From NCBI GenBank assembly GCA_031260975.1, contig JAISKJ010000003.1, positions 764,025 to 828,024 on the forward strand: DNA of 64,000 nucleotides. Reading direction: 5' to 3'. The position numbers were made by a program, and so were the translations under genes. Below, piece by piece: positions 45,601-49,710 of the stretch (positions are counted from its first letter, which is position 1; each line of letters begins with the position of its first letter). The notes under the pieces were generated by a model. It was not told the origin of the DNA. It searched no databases and worked only from the letters and a program-made list of their open reading frames with translations. This DNA is from Christensenellaceae bacterium (GTDB lineage Bacteria; Bacillota; Clostridia; Christensenellales; UBA1242).

Positions 45601-47119
45601 CAACACTCATGCTGTCGCTGTATTTGTTGTTATAATAATCAATCAGGTCCTGATACTTCTCTTCAGCGGCAGGCCTCTCAGCCACAATCTTTATCATATA
45701 GTTGTCTGTAATTGTAATGCTCGGATGCTTTACCCTCACTCTGAGGTCCGCCCCGCTGCTGCTGCTTATTGCGTCCACTCCCGTACCGTTGCTCACACCC
45801 AAAATTCCGTTCTGATGACTAAGCTGAGTATTTCTCATCCAGAAATCAAACATATCGGTGGGATTGGGCACCAGCTCATAGATGCTGCCGTTATACTTAT
45901 ACAGCTCCATAAAGAACCTATTGTTGGCAGTGGGAATATCAGCAGGGTCAGCAACCTTGAGCCTGAAAGTTGTGCCGTTGTTGTCGCCGATATAAACATC
46001 TATGTCATGAAAATATTGTGGCTCTTGAGTCTTAATTACATTATTAACAGAAAAGTCGCGGATAAGGCTGTCGCATGTCACATTTACCGCTGTTCCATAA
46101 TTTTTAAACCTGCCCACATAGTTGCTCAGCTCAACCTTAAAGTTCAAAAGATAGCTGCCGGAATATCTGATTGCCGAAATATCAAACACATAAACTCTGT
46201 TTGCGCCGCTGTTATAATCAGTCACACTAATCAAATTTACGTCAACCGGCTCGGTTGATGAGGTGGGATAATTTACCGTTACGGCCTGTCCGTGAGTTTC
46301 AATATCAAGCTTAACACGTATAGTGTTGAGTGTCTGCATATTCTTGACAAGCATAATATCTCCGGACGCACTGCCCTCACTTATCAGCTTATCGGTTGAG
46401 CCAGCGATAAAAAGCTTTGAATTCATGGCTCTCACAATGTCAATGCGTCCTATAGCAGATACTTCGTTGGTTCCATTCATAACAGGATTGCCGTTTTCCA
46501 TAACAGTAGCCTTAACATCAACAAAGCTCGCACTGACAGAGCCTGTTATCTCCAGTGTTCCGTCAGCGTTCAGACTCACGCCGCTGACAGGCGTAGGTAT
46601 TGTGAAAGAAATATCGCGCTGATTGCTGTTTTGCGGCATAATAGTAAGATTATCAATTCCAAGCTTTATGATTGAGCCTAACCCATTTTCAATGGCAGCC
46701 ACATTACTTTGATTCTTAAACGAAATACTCTCCGCCCGCTTAATTACTCTTATGTTAAGGCTCGCGCGCTTGTCACCCTCGCTTGTAATAAAACTTACAA
46801 TTGTTTTTCCGGGCTCAAGAGCCACTATCTTTTTTGTTACAACATTGCCGCTTATGCGGGTGTCCTCTTCAACGCTGACTATTGGGTTGGTCATGCTGAT
46901 GAGAGGCACAAAATTAAATCCTCCCGGTGCATTTTTAACGGTAATATTCACTTCTTGCGGCTCGTCGCCCACATACATAACCAGCACGCCCTCAGAGTTC
47001 AGCTCAGCAACCGACCTTACTTCAATAGACAAATTGGCGTATTTGTCGCCGCAGCCATAAAGCAGCAGCCCCGATACACCAACAAGCATTACCACCAAAA
47101 TAGTGAGGAGTTTTTTCAT
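30608..47119 (-). CDS. Giant GLUG-repeat surface lipoprotein, about 5,503 residues
   Basis: An uninterrupted 16.5-kb gene. The ATG at 47,119 (after GGGAGAAGAG) gives MKKLLTILVVMLVGVSG..LLYGC, a lipoprotein signal peptide with lipobox Cys23, so the mature protein should be lipid-anchored outside the cell. Residues 24-1,030 are beta-rich, Ig-like. Modules of the type 'AEQLA..[F/Y]xLxxDIDLxxxxΦxPIGxxxxPFxGxFDGN' begin near 1,040, 2,450, 3,045, 3,815, 4,515 and 4,925. Each is followed by GLUG-type coils, GG(I/V/L)hG[x] about every 25-45 residues. A second Ig-like stretch covers about 1,600-2,440. The last ~130 residues form a separate beta domain (SLSINRSISINNF...). No LPXTG or catalytic motif was seen. 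It is probably an adhesin or fibre-like beta-solenoid; ligand unknown. It is a paralog of the gene at 49,711. Confidence 0.9.
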   Translation of the reverse strand: MKKLLTILVVMLVGVSGLLLYGCGDKYANLSIEVRSVAELNSEGVLVMYVGDEPQEVNITVKNAPGGFNFVPLISMTNPIVSVEEDTRISGNVVTKKIVALEPGKTIVSFITSEGDKRASLNIRVIKRAESISFKNQSNVAAIENGLGSIIKLGIDNLTIMPQNSNQRDISFTIPTPVSGVSLNADGTLEITGSVSASFVDVKATVMENGNPVMNGTNEVSAIGRIDIVRAMNSKLFIAGSTDKLISEGSASGDIMLVKNMQTLNTIRVKLDIETHGQAVTVNYPTSSTEPVDVNLISVTDYNSGANRVYVFDISAIRYSGSYLLNFKVELSNYVGRFKNYGTAVNVTCDSLIRDFSVNNVIKTQEPQYFHDIDVYIGDNNGTTFRLKVADPADIPTANNRFFMELYKYNGSIYELVPNPTDMFDFWMRNTQLSHQNGILGVSNGTGVDAISSSSGADLRVRVKHPSITITDNYMIKIVAERPAAEEKYQDLIDYYNNKYSDSMSVGQLRAYTQVKLNMFKGITSIDGFEYTSPDSIGDGTWSWQTGMGTGALNSAGINVNMDLVGQHEIEIFVGPYDARNRTIQAYSSVANIVDVEVDYSGTNAVLILHPYNVGSAIIYVSSTTMLASEYKTIAINVFKPIDNVFVGLSGYDTSNVGNVVYQNIGGQNTLEEVTIKVNKTVRLEYYTDPAKAEIKNIQYEVYKYTKFANDSINPASGVLLSLGSDGKYSFKETVQNIPNVTVFEFDPATRGFYITPSTWSVDATPYVYKVLVTFFDYANNPTVQEFFIRGYVPIERINITATTNIIYNPEFLGYEDITLGKHSTVLELTVLPSNATFKFDPSGFDAFVVHEGGSSANSSMLSWTDLGLNRFEFSVNMGYTISSDRMAYIVAKVEEFGVPRYGNIGILVKNPIVVTGIAAENVIDSEIIFKMGISSPFTLDITVLPLDAFNRGVELLQFVNTGTIQNPVWVRVDENINPGSRVFAVSGLTITPIKAGQARLVVVPKDKIKNANFDYDWNKVLDIFVDVTDGSIDHPYYVSSLQELKDIGLSSDTMNKYYVLTRDIAFGALEPIGLSINTAFTGGLSGKYTRTRGEQYYTNYNSIKSIVFSTVTSNVEYLGLFYRLEDSGIPQTVTNEQSSFYEYSGTGSSERGVVYDLTIGYQHIQATFNGTQLVFGGTAAINESGTLRNVVVEYPAEGATGFAVNFITTAGTPFTFGGLVGENRGVVTLDDQTKVGVVGKITAQTGDPINYIGGVAGLNAGNIIGVYSDVDESNIQINFGNAGYTSNLNIVATATGGLSALNMGLGGIAGKNTGLLNGVASNGKITSNFNFVGGVAGQSINDGITITDTEIFGVPTAMDNVIKNSFSSSIISGDYYVGGLVGNANSTYIYGSSAENYKSFGRTNANRAFVTGNNYVGGLAGRAESADISYSYVVSYFDDNASFDILNNAAGYAGGFAGEMQGGTFSHVAVFANVSGSTRGGFVGSHLGGTAVNYLMVKAYGPTQLTGSGALSPTYGYHELNGGAVVTYTYADINAVEADTANWGINALVNDGLPYLKSRSGILPLFATNPLSVDAIVWGMLGANNGIFTKTDTRSLILFFSASTEISEKQLNRENNIDVGSFADVSVVPLTIRSSRVEVTSSNSAVISVNQNGTLQLNGVGDIVLTISSRLNASFSVQLEISVKHGINGFALYKNANRTEADKLSSDSSLQVKTLSMLTNTTQTLYSDTEFKKNIEGTIYNLVSTKEVGVRYYVYTDDDVLLETGTQNGGIGIADIFRINNLPWQVDTEISSGKNYWYVDLSFSSTSTIYALHKTEAVLDTAINGIRVYAKPYITQNISGGNKTVLIDLSAEFELNIYNGATAIRFGASISSVTMTQLDTYILAVTMDTDADEDEFTDAVAVLTGQASNVTFSDLKIERSAVEEIRDGSLQLIGKKRIYTITFVNKTTLIEMNRYYVLDFASSINPEVKISLNLAVKPQPIISADMSLYTEMHDKETQTAKTYIEEDGKASIVYNEVPAIMKLDVYPNFSFYDSFTITYTSDAGSNAMTIAQMAYDKLSNTFSPHSDYSSVAIQNGLKISKQSGADSPISPLPGLYSYSKIYYFSLLVANTKQVPDFSNFNVRVTFYKDGVIVDPRDVTYSFVNISEPIVTLDIANRALNRNVPVGTKQEMTVNIRNFDGVPEFSIEKIFWEGNEFDIINLSTLNPQVLALIMPKYEDGKYYITIPAGTVTSDGKSLAGTTIRYKAVATKEQNLKREQILDVYVTEYTITGIKISNTETVADRQKLNLVIRERTKLNIEVGVVASDTNMICANGKTVEANIQDLTDAINKAGAGDPAAGGSVNDGVWWYYDNTGAIQPLYDNHTGELYNGVFNFMPSADNNSKSVYGEKVEIPTTIELNVKLNYNGGRPAFVKANQPLNSGIRSRELSFEFVLEFGYQTQLRNAIPINNAEELYTMEAGKDYRLINDIYLPAHTPINTEVASLDGNGKTIYITGFAMGPDTPGDLALGLFGIVPANTLLMNLNVQYCSGVVNPRGVTSYYSLDDNSPATVEDYENDISRNSYYRVTTYQPINTSLDLTFNALTGGRFGGIAARNQGIITNAEVCGKVRIFTPAGTNILTSGGLVAVNDGYITNSKVKNFDIVANGGSLGGVVGINNARISSTYSDGIRLENNSQSGFTAGFVYQNTATGVINKSFAQGSRLSEDNGIRNSGGGIQSAISNSGFVYLNSGTINDSYANIILSHNSSLAGFVFNNQNGGVINNCYSTPTAALNTAGPGQANDASAFTGVSGGTVLNQGTITNCFYLDPGTEFTSFVNERAVKLGTSEFSAMSSFPGFNIAQNMDGDTGYGYTEGYTWYMTAGKPQLVFMLSPTTSEWIYKNREPKPSQEKIWDSGISVSNATTAGIYSASAGPVSDFVEVQYRFERAQRVVKNPDGSPVLDINNIPVLENIPANGSGFVALKIVSASYGTGINQTKNINIDLDINNNYDIYIWVDPSSATPATAVRLIQYNVPEYVEYHYIEKTGTPKYGDKENPRVVYNVESYNYEFNKVMNSSGTRQYVRFIADTDFNMAPKSAVTALAQNGVQNTVIEGNNMWISNIVLTYTSQTVTNKAFGLFSEFNNVLASDLNLSIIEIKSSSHYFVGGLVGFASGKTYINNVRVETYTGGNSGSNVLTPYLVLGRNLVGGVVGYAVDNFRIENINAAINVSSTYILGGTNSKYVYEPLTYNGSGKIISKTIEVSYAGAVVGVLDTNAINVGGDGFGTVANARNITVSGQTRVAGRTAGGVFGLVGSATYIRDINYVLETGSVQYVHANNYGGGLVGENRGKMTNSSIRYPDNVQMQIDSAVAQTNPVGGTTGNRQFFANGSVSVTAIGGLVGFNNDGIILDCASSLDVRNSFASVAGGAVGRMMSGQIERVTTSGSVLAGAVIGGLVGNIVSYYRAVIDTIGVFDQSQASQFRILTNINKLSPIIRDCVVATNFLNGDFNTLRLSYDVARVTGGLFGTITTLGLDAGAGSAEDDVVKTDEITGNYYVNSLYNVIAPSASSAADRIVYLGYQSSYLDVPSMGQATGDAARTYPNQMIVPSEWTTIEGYDTGTGTYVNIVGANNIGRSHFELRRGNETVYSEATGTYTDRRDTNSDTIYDEFDYGFVKQFMTNGDDINTENARLAANSYKDLMDSLFENGQATDNPGNSVAVSHWTSSVVEVRTGGGTGAVIRYDVSITLQTDKQLAGNTIKSLSTSFKMGTRNGILIAAPYEFGAYNNFAANIWNKSQMLYYVGTTSFMVLPKVIPNSQISVWTEFTAVPTINAGVYEIKTAEQLAWVAQQVNSGANSFSGITIKLMNSIDLSGRYWVPIGKDSAHAFKGVFDGNGYSVQYATVDNNSLSVAGMPSTETMPIAGVFGFVTNSGVDAGIVVPNSGIIKNLTVQGGIIRGYIAGGVVGYASYSVEVINCENRSTVVGVFAAGGVVGYSPDRTTNSSAINSVRNYGEVRLDNQSLGSGDFNNAVIYNKLAGVLPADLTDEFISVQEYRVPNEPTNANDYYIGVVKLYAGGLAGKIASIDSAQEPGKGASRNWGRVAVLDTLTNYIFSVPNINGTENINHIRASLYVGGLAGFAEGMSSNYGDYRINYGSVSVASNAHILSVGGIFGELEGSSATMSQNLGSVTVAYQNAQVTPNDGLPGSYTLSYQTNWVSDFAVGGIAGRLFDAAISLSGNFSKIDVSDVFSNYAIGGVGGVVGKMYPGSTISTLFNTNTVGARAATQATTMGVGGVVGLVMGGDIGLGGRQPYSSDPALIENSYNTGKVSSDNKAVVFMGGVTGSVIYEITKSINRDAILYNIGDETKDFESALGSAGNFAYGKDVDLSEQPEHFILQLRNTYNAGEVSVDAQAARNILGGLVGYDSNIEYIQAEVSPGIYEPTNFYLTSSYGDAGAYRIMNPGGSSVIREIVDPLFADAKTSEGLKLTVIKNELFEDNGSGNNIWGKKVPTWYPTLISNDTELYHQDYREAFVAYEANVYYIYNAEQLAQLSYMVNTGRIDTAGLTFKLMSNIDLSNKYFAPIGTQSNPFKGTFDGNKYQISSLTVDGEKSDITGAITQDGHRYGALFGFVRGADIKNVSLLGPTIFNVEYAAGIVFEAVNSTIQFVYTEQYKPDYVGQRWGEIVAGAVYTSPNAKTGLVAAGIVGRAINSTVENSYNNVPVTISEPTNVGYYDVFNGALQRQAVAGGVVGVLERNSADPSVTAALRNTYNSVSGKVTNAFLNNIGVTDTDFTVNAVDIMAVIGQIRYDTVNNPTDNPTNTLSKIIIQNNYNVADFADNTGVIPALLKVIDAVQSGMVMVYIHNNPTALLEANFYDVIDGLSDDFGFNFVDIWSGEYSLNEVSRFPSLRGLGEHWVNTESEPMELKNRLGQVRSEASISENVFNVYEISSAEELAWVASGINNGTLSSSGFVFKLTTSIDLAGRYFTPIGTLGYPFRGEFDFNGNTINNMIIDSSEMVYGGLFGYVLGNSRNGNDGIAKTEIKNGRLENAFVKLNNNSAERAIYAGALVARGVNVTIRNIDITTNIYAITGGTTEVYAGGMAGSLRYDYNQIINGVTVTGRSEGLRLDTITEGRLSEYGTADYNKDGTVDYDNIGLAAVSTGGGAYAGGLVGWIIRNYPDSSAFKSNEIVAGIRNIETDINILGMNQNLLSNVSFDMYAGGVVGYSTAQVISNVKALGSIKTFANIIDEEYAGGIIGYMVNTLLNNAYKDGGYIEGSLSLSNINSSYIGGIVACARDSIMGFTVNTARTGVDSDSVTLSKRSSGGIFGYAWADPSRGNTLETARYDKDNNGIKETDVSHVYWKDSIDLTTFQKGFGYCLGVTADTIGENSIHIYATNSFAQYDLETVWGFDPAEWQVVDTQTLSLSINRSISINNFAGVSIFVGDPYGISVLPYSAGGVILQGQYIYFVLTSEMAGNIGDLYLNGVQVNSINIINVTVSGSSLSLGGSGSALMIEVTGYYDYEIVYRG

Positions 47120-47221
47120 ATGCTCTTCTCCCAAATAACCCGACAACTCTGCAAGTCTATTGTAAGCGAAACTTAGGTTTTGGGCAAGCTTGTTTGTCCG
47201 TGACCTAATTAAGCGCACAAC

Positions 47222-47241
47222 AAAGGGTATTTACACCCTTT
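47222..47241 (-). promoter_or_regulatory. Palindrome over the predicted start site of the giant gene
   Basis: AAAGGGT-N6-ACCCTTT, a perfect 7-bp inverted repeat overlapping the predicted transcription start (about 47,235). The position suits a repressor operator or a 5' hairpin of the mRNA. Confidence 0.5.
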
Positions 47242-47271
47242 ATTTTAAACTATTTTGTGTAAAAAAGTCAA
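47242..47271 (-). promoter_or_regulatory. Predicted promoter of the giant lipoprotein gene
   Basis: TTGACT (47,266-47,271), an 18-bp spacer and TAAAAT (47,242-47,247), with about 115 bases of leader. A second candidate inside the leader is TTGCCC (47,182-47,187), 17 bp, TACAAT (47,159-47,164), weaker at -35. Confidence 0.6.
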
Positions 47272-47338
47272 ATAAATGAGAGATATAATATATTATATAT
47301 ACTATATTAAAGCACTTCACAGCAATACCTAAAACAAC

Positions 47339-47364
47339 GGGCCATTTTTTACAAAAAATCGCCC
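47339..47364. repeat. 26-bp near-perfect palindrome in the divergent intergenic region
   Basis: GGGCCATTTTTT-AC-AAAAAATCGCCC, with one mismatched pair. It lies between the promoters of the giant gene and the plus-strand gene at 47,539. The remaining intergenic DNA (47,272-47,493) is AT-rich with a TATA-repeat stretch near 47,282-47,306 and no gene. Confidence 0.5.
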
Positions 47365-47493
47365 ATCCTTTCTCCCTCAATGCATTTAAACAACTGCCGC
47401 TGAACAATCCTGCAAACCGCCTTAATTCCTTTTCCTAATTACGTCAGTAAGTGGTCCCGAACGTTTATGCTATATCATTGCCAGCCTTCCCCC

Positions 47494-47522
47494 TTGACTT
47501 TCTGTGTGATATATGCTACAAT
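47494..47522 (+). promoter_or_regulatory. Predicted promoter of the 350-residue gene
   Basis: TTGACT (47,494-47,499), a 17-bp spacer and TACAAT (47,517-47,522). The start would be about 10 bases before the ATG, so the GAGGTG ribosome-binding site lies at the very 5' end of the message. Confidence 0.75.
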
Positions 47523-47538
47523 TCAGGCGAGGTGAAAC

Positions 47539-48591
47539 ATGGGAATTTCCAATAAAGAAGCACAGAAGAAGCCTGACAAAGAAGCAGAGTGGCAAGAAGT
47601 TTCAGACGAAGAATTTGCTTTGACTCTCGCTGAAATAGATGCTGAAAAAGAGCAATTTGTCAAAGACATAAAATCCGGCAAAAAACAGTGGAGCAAAAAA
47701 GAGCTCACACAAGAGTTGCTAAATCACCAGCTCAGTGCCGACGAGCTTAAACTCGTGCTAAACAAATACGGCGACTCAGCGCTTACTATGGCACTGCAAG
47801 AAAACCCTAACCTCATTGACCAAACAATGAAAGATCTCCCCACTCTCAGCCGTGAGCAGGTTGCAGAAATGGAACGCGGCATGATCCAATACAATTTCCT
47901 CTGCACAGTTCTGACTGAAAAGAAGAAGTTTCTGGGCCCGCATATGCCCTACAACAAAAAACTAGCTCCGGGCGGCCACACAACCGAAGAAGTTATTGAC
48001 CATCTGGCAGGTGAATATGTCTATCTTGACGAGCAAATATCTTTCACCACAAAAAATACCGATGAAAACATTGACCAAATGATAAAAGCTCAAATAGAAA
48101 GCACCAAAAAACTGAAAGAAACAGCTGCAAAAAAAGGACTTGTTGAAAAATTTGCAATGGGGCTGGATTATGAAACCGTATGCGCTGACTTTAACGACGC
48201 CAGAGACTTTATTGAGGCAAACAAAAAACATAGTCGCAAAAATAAAAAATCTCCTGCAACAGAAACCGAGTTACTTGAAAAGCAGCTTAAATACGAAATT
48301 ACCCGAGCAGCATTTTATCAAACTCTTTTGCAAGTTGACCAAATTGGAAAGTTTGAAATAGAAGGAACAAATCTGACAAATGAAAATTATAACATCTGGG
48401 CCATTGATGACAGACCTATGAAAGACAGACCGGTCGGAGTCTCCAACATTGCGCACAAAATGTCATCAATGACACGCATGCCGGCAAACTACAACTTCCA
48501 TGGAACATACCTGCAATATGCCGCAGAAATGGCAATAGCAAACGAATTGATGGCAATGACACAAACCTTTCCGCCAAAGGAACAAGGATAA
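47539..48591 (+). CDS. Hypothetical soluble, charged helical protein
   Basis: A 350-residue protein on the strand opposite to the giants, starting MGISNKEAQKKPDKEAEW after GAGGTGAAAC. It has no signal peptide or membrane helix. Most of it is charged and predicted helical (EEFALTLAEIDAEKEQFVKDI near 25-45, ELTQELLNHQLSADELKLVL near 55-75, KAQIESTKKLKETAAKK near 183-200). The C-terminal third is more polar/aromatic (NENYNIWAIDDRPMKDRPVG, SMTRMPANYNFHGTYLQYAAE). No family is recognised. A perfect CCGCAA-GTGT-TTGCGG hairpin follows the stop (48,599-48,614) without a T-run. With the next gene it forms a plus-strand pair between the two giant genes, each with its own promoter. Confidence 0.65.
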   Translation: MGISNKEAQKKPDKEAEWQEVSDEEFALTLAEIDAEKEQFVKDIKSGKKQWSKKELTQELLNHQLSADELKLVLNKYGDSALTMALQENPNLIDQTMKDLPTLSREQVAEMERGMIQYNFLCTVLTEKKKFLGPHMPYNKKLAPGGHTTEEVIDHLAGEYVYLDEQISFTTKNTDENIDQMIKAQIESTKKLKETAAKKGLVEKFAMGLDYETVCADFNDARDFIEANKKHSRKNKKSPATETELLEKQLKYEITRAAFYQTLLQVDQIGKFEIEGTNLTNENYNIWAIDDRPMKDRPVGVSNIAHKMSSMTRMPANYNFHGTYLQYAAEMAIANELMAMTQTFPPKEQG

Positions 48592-48639
48592 TAGTCTTCC
48601 GCAAGTGTTTGCGGCAGAAATCAGCAAAAAAAAATAGTA

Positions 48640-48668
48640 TTGACAAACTTAGTAAAATATATTATAAT
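48640..48668 (+). promoter_or_regulatory. Perfect-consensus sigma-A promoter
   Basis: TTGACA (48,640-48,645), exactly 17 bp, TATAAT (48,663-48,668). Both hexamers match consensus fully, the strongest promoter by sequence in the window. Predicted start near 48,675, with about 45 bases of leader. Confidence 0.9.
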
Positions 48669-48720
48669 ACAGTCAAGTTGGAGCGGGCACAAAAGTCTGC
48701 GCCAAAAGGGGGAACTTAAT

Positions 48721-49626
48721 ATGGCTAAAAACAAAGGAACACCGAGCCCGAATGAATTTCTTACTACTGCATCGTTTTTTCCTACAGTAAATAAAAAGGG
48801 AGAGGTAGTAAATCAGGGCGGCGGAATACTAAAAAATACAGAAGAAACTGTTAAAAAGCCGACCAATTGGGGGCTTATAGCAGCCATTGGAGCTGCTGCA
48901 GTTTTGTTGGTGGCGGGAGTCGGTTATGTGTTGGTGTCTCAAGGTGACCACAGCGGCCAAGGCGGCGGCGGAAACAATAACCAAAATGACATCGGTGGCG
49001 GTTGGGGCGATGTTTTACCGCACGATATTGATGGTGACGGCAAAATAAGCAACACAGACTTAGCATTGCAAAAAATCCATGAATATATGGGCGGACAATA
49101 TACCATTGATCAGGCAAGCGATTTTATATCTAAAGCACTTGATCCTGCACACCCAACTGCTTCCACTGCAATAATTATGCAACAGTTGCTTGGAGATGGA
49201 CCAGGAGCAGCCACAATTAACAAAGCACTTTCTCTTTTAAATAAATATCACGCTGATCACGGCAACCCTTTCACAGAACCGGGTTTGGTTGATTGGCTAG
49301 AATTGTCAGTAGGTTGGTTTGCAACTGTTTATGACAAAGAGTATCAGGAGTATTTACTCTCTAATCCAAATCTATCTGACCAATTTATGACCTTTAATGA
49401 CGGAACGTCCGTTCCAATTGAAAGTATGCAGAAGTTCTTACTGCTTGAAAGACAAATATGGGGTGCAAATTTTAAAGAAGAAGTTAAAGCAGTCGGAATT
49501 ACTGCTACAAAAAATCATCCTGAATATAAAGCTGTTATGATTGACAAAGTAGGAGGAATAACCCAAGGCTCGAATAACCCTAACTCAGGCTTCACACAAC
49601 AAGAAGATCCTACATTATGGAATTAA
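48721..49626 (+). CDS. Membrane-anchored protein with a dockerin/EF-hand-like calcium loop
   Basis: A 301-residue protein starting at the ATG after AAAGGGGG; an upstream in-frame TTG is the -35 box and cannot be the start. Residues 1-49 are polar and Lys-rich, residues 50-73 (WGLIAAIGAAAVLLVAGVGY..) are a single membrane helix, followed by a Gly/Asn-rich linker. DIDGDGKISNTDLALQKI at 102-119 matches a calcium-binding dockerin type I/EF-hand loop (D-x-D-x-D-G-x-I-x-x-x-D) with the dockerin-like DLALQK helix after it, but only one repeat is clear. The remaining exported part (about 125-301) is helical, with no known family. By charge the C-terminal part should be outside. It may work with the flanking giants; that is an inference from position. 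Confidence 0.7.
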   Translation: MAKNKGTPSPNEFLTTASFFPTVNKKGEVVNQGGGILKNTEETVKKPTNWGLIAAIGAAAVLLVAGVGYVLVSQGDHSGQGGGGNNNQNDIGGGWGDVLPHDIDGDGKISNTDLALQKIHEYMGGQYTIDQASDFISKALDPAHPTASTAIIMQQLLGDGPGAATINKALSLLNKYHADHGNPFTEPGLVDWLELSVGWFATVYDKEYQEYLLSNPNLSDQFMTFNDGTSVPIESMQKFLLLERQIWGANFKEEVKAVGITATKNHPEYKAVMIDKVGGITQGSNNPNSGFTQQEDPTLWN

Positions 49627-49661
49627 ACACATCTTTACCCTCAGTCATATCACTGTTAATT

Positions 49662-49695
49662 AAAAAATCTCTGACACTTTGTCAGAGATTTTTTA
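49662..49695. terminator. Bidirectional terminator between the plus-strand pair and the second giant gene
   Basis: AAAAAATCTCTGACA pairs with TGTCAGAGATTTTTT around a 3-base loop: about 9 G/C-containing pairs flanked by A- and T-runs, so it can stop convergent transcription from both sides. Confidence 0.95.
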
Positions 49696-49710
49696 TGTAT
49701 GTCACTTGCA

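Noticed and set aside
47120..47218. 33-codon extension of the giant lipoprotein gene
   Set aside because: It would put 33 non-hydrophobic residues before a textbook lipoprotein signal peptide that has its own ribosome-binding site.
47539..47580. MGISNKEAQ N-terminus as a host myristoylation signal (effector)
   Set aside because: It resembles the motif, but short MGxxxS/N starts arise by chance and no secretion-system gene or other effector sign is present.
48599..48614. CCGCAA-GTGT-TTGCGG hairpin as terminator of the 350-residue gene
   Set aside because: The stem is perfect but no T-run follows on the plus strand; it may be only a processing or stability hairpin.
48640..48720. Upstream TTG start for the dockerin-like gene
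   Set aside because: The TTG is the start of the TTGACA -35 box; the ATG at 48,721 has a clear AAAGGGGG site.
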